From: an uncultured Coriobacteriaceae bacterium
GTDB taxonomy: Bacteria; Actinomycetota; Coriobacteriia; Coriobacteriales; Eggerthellaceae
DNA: 34,484 nucleotides
Assembly: GCA_900550055.1 (NCBI GenBank)
Contig: URQU01000019.1
Coordinates: forward strand, 1-34,484
Direction of reading: 5' to 3'
This document shows positions 33,414 through 34,484 of this stretch, in pieces. Within the stretch, counting starts at the first letter, position 1. The number at the start of each line of letters is the position of its first letter. Position numbers and translations under genes: made by a program. The notes beneath the pieces are model-generated. The model was not told the DNA's origin, made no database searches, and was given only the letters and a program-made list of their open reading frames with translations.

Positions 33414-34484
33414 ACTGGATACGCCCCCCTTCGCAGGCGCCGGCGCCGAAGTGGTCGCAGCGCAGGCAGCGGCCGCATTCCTGCATGGCTTCCTCCGTGC
33501 TCATGGGAACCTCGACGGCATCGAAATCGTTCTTGCGCTCGCGCGCGGGGCGCTCAAGCACCTCCACGCGGCCGTACGCCGCGCGGTCATTGGGCTGGGC
33601 CGGCGGAACCGCCACGCCGCAGTCGAGCGTGTGATTGAAGCCCAGCATATGGTCGATGTTGCGCGCGGCAACCTTGCCGGCGGCGATGGCCTTGATGGCC
33701 GACGCCGGGCCGGTTTGGCAGTCGCCGCCCACGAACACGTTCGCGCCCGCGGAGGCATCGGCGCCGCGGGCGGCAAGCGCCTCGGCGTCCATCTGCGCAT
33801 GCAGCCGCTCGTCCGCCTTGAACTCGCCCCATTCGGCCGCCATGCCGAACTCCTCGAACGGCGCGGACACGATGTTCTGCCCCACGGCGATCAAGATGAC
33901 GTCGGCAGGGATGCGCATCTGCGGCTTGTCGGCGGCGACCGGCGCGGGACGGCCGCGCTTGACCGGGCCGATCATCTGCGGGTTCGTCAGCAGCGCGCAG
34001 CAGCGGCCCTGCTCGTCCTTCTCGATGGCGGCCGGCGCCTGCAGCGTGATCATCTCCACGCCCTCGGCGATGGCAGACTCGATCTCGGCCGGCAGCGCCG
34101 TCATGTCGGAGATGCGGCGGCGATACACCACCGACACCTCCTCGGCGCCGGCGCGCACCGCCGTGCGGCAGCAGTCCATGGCGACGTTGCCGCCGCCGAT
34201 GACGGCCACCTTCTTGCCCGTGAAGTCGGGATAATCGCCGTCGCCGATGCGTCCAAGCAGGTCAACGGCCGAAAACACGCCTTCGGCATCCGCGCCGTCG
34301 ATGCGCAGGCCCTTGCCGGTTTGCGCGCCGATGGCCACGTACACGGCGTCGTAATCCGCGGAAAGCTGCGCCATGCGCGCGGCGTCCACGGGGCTTTCGG
34401 TATGCACGGCGATGCCGCCCACGGCCAGGATGCCGCGGATGTCCTCGTCCAAGCGCTCGCGCGGGAAGCGGTACGCGGGGATGC
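33406..34484 (-). CDS. GltD-like flavoprotein, paralogue, 5' end outside window
   Basis: The C-terminal 358 residues of a protein closely similar to the one at 28631-30469; the first visible residues (IPAYRFPRERLDEDI) align with about residue 269 of that protein, so roughly 270 residues lie beyond the window edge. GGGNVAMD (NAD(P)H-binding), VYRRR and VAVGQN-like blocks and the final CGRCLRCDHFGAG group are present. A loop before VFVGGDCQTGP is about 15 residues longer (Ala/Glu-rich) than in the paralogue, and the final Cys group lacks one Cys (HFGAGAC instead of HYGCG). It overlaps fdhA by eight bases. Likely the pyridine-nucleotide partner of the formate dehydrogenase. Confidence 0.88.
   Translation of the reverse strand, partial: IPAYRFPRERLDEDIRGILAVGGIAVHTESPVDAARMAQLSADYDAVYVAIGAQTGKGLRIDGADAEGVFSAVDLLGRIGDGDYPDFTGKKVAVIGGGNVAMDCCRTAVRAGAEEVSVVYRRRISDMTALPAEIESAIAEGVEMITLQAPAAIEKDEQGRCCALLTNPQMIGPVKRGRPAPVAADKPQMRIPADVILIAVGQNIVSAPFEEFGMAAEWGEFKADERLHAQMDAEALAARGADASAGANVFVGGDCQTGPASAIKAIAAGKVAARNIDHMLGFNHTLDCGVAVPPAQPNDRAAYGRVEVLERPARERKNDFDAVEVPMSTEEAMQECGRCLRCDHFGAGACEGGRIQYA

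Overview
The window looks like chromosomal DNA of a high-GC, anaerobic gut-type actinobacterium, most likely of the class Coriobacteriia (Eggerthellaceae-like). This is inferred from gene content: a DUF3516-type DExH helicase, a selenocysteine formate dehydrogenase, an [FeFe]-hydrogenase with all three maturases, and several ECF/ABC/MFS/APC transporters. No rRNA or tRNA gene was seen.

Left part (1-7540): an unrecognised protein; a 45-47 bp degenerate tandem repeat array lying against the 3' end of a 3-hydroxyacyl-CoA dehydrogenase gene; a Ski2-like helicase; a small DUF4160-DUF2442 pair behind a near-perfect sigma-70-type promoter set in an inverted-repeat operator; a C-terminally cut DUF4213 gene; a THEP1-like NTPase; and an IS3-family transposase remnant.

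Middle (7541-19050): a five-gene minus-strand operon (EcfT, fused double ATPase EcfAA', MptD/Trep_Strep-type S component, two half-size ABC exporter-fold proteins) with a divergent AraC-type regulator. The arrangement suggests a metallophore or cofactor uptake system. Next come an MFS transporter with a terminator-like leader hairpin and an APC amino-acid permease with a perfect 17-bp hairpin in its leader.

The segment 19050-21180 holds a DUF4143 AAA+ ATPase gene flanked by two 220-bp direct repeats (about 96% identical). Its upstream side carries five 19-20 bp iteron-like repeats spaced at a regular 32-33 bp. A type I asparaginase gene, non-coding sequence and an IS3 remnant with matching ends follow.

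Right part (23157-34484): one tightly packed minus-strand operon for formate and hydrogen metabolism. In transcription order it contains a GltD-like flavoprotein (cut by the window edge), a molybdenum/tungsten formate dehydrogenase with an in-frame UGA and SECIS-like hairpin, a short FixX-like ferredoxin, a second GltD-like flavoprotein carrying a NuoF-type iron-sulfur domain, the [FeFe]-hydrogenase HydA, and HydE, HydG and HydF. Both flavoproteins overlap the following catalytic subunit by the same 8 bases, and the two catalytic subunits share a homologous iron-sulfur N-terminal region. The locus therefore looks like a duplicated two-gene module diversified into a formate branch and a hydrogen branch. 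Together these could interconvert formate, H2/CO2 and reduced pyridine nucleotide or ferredoxin.
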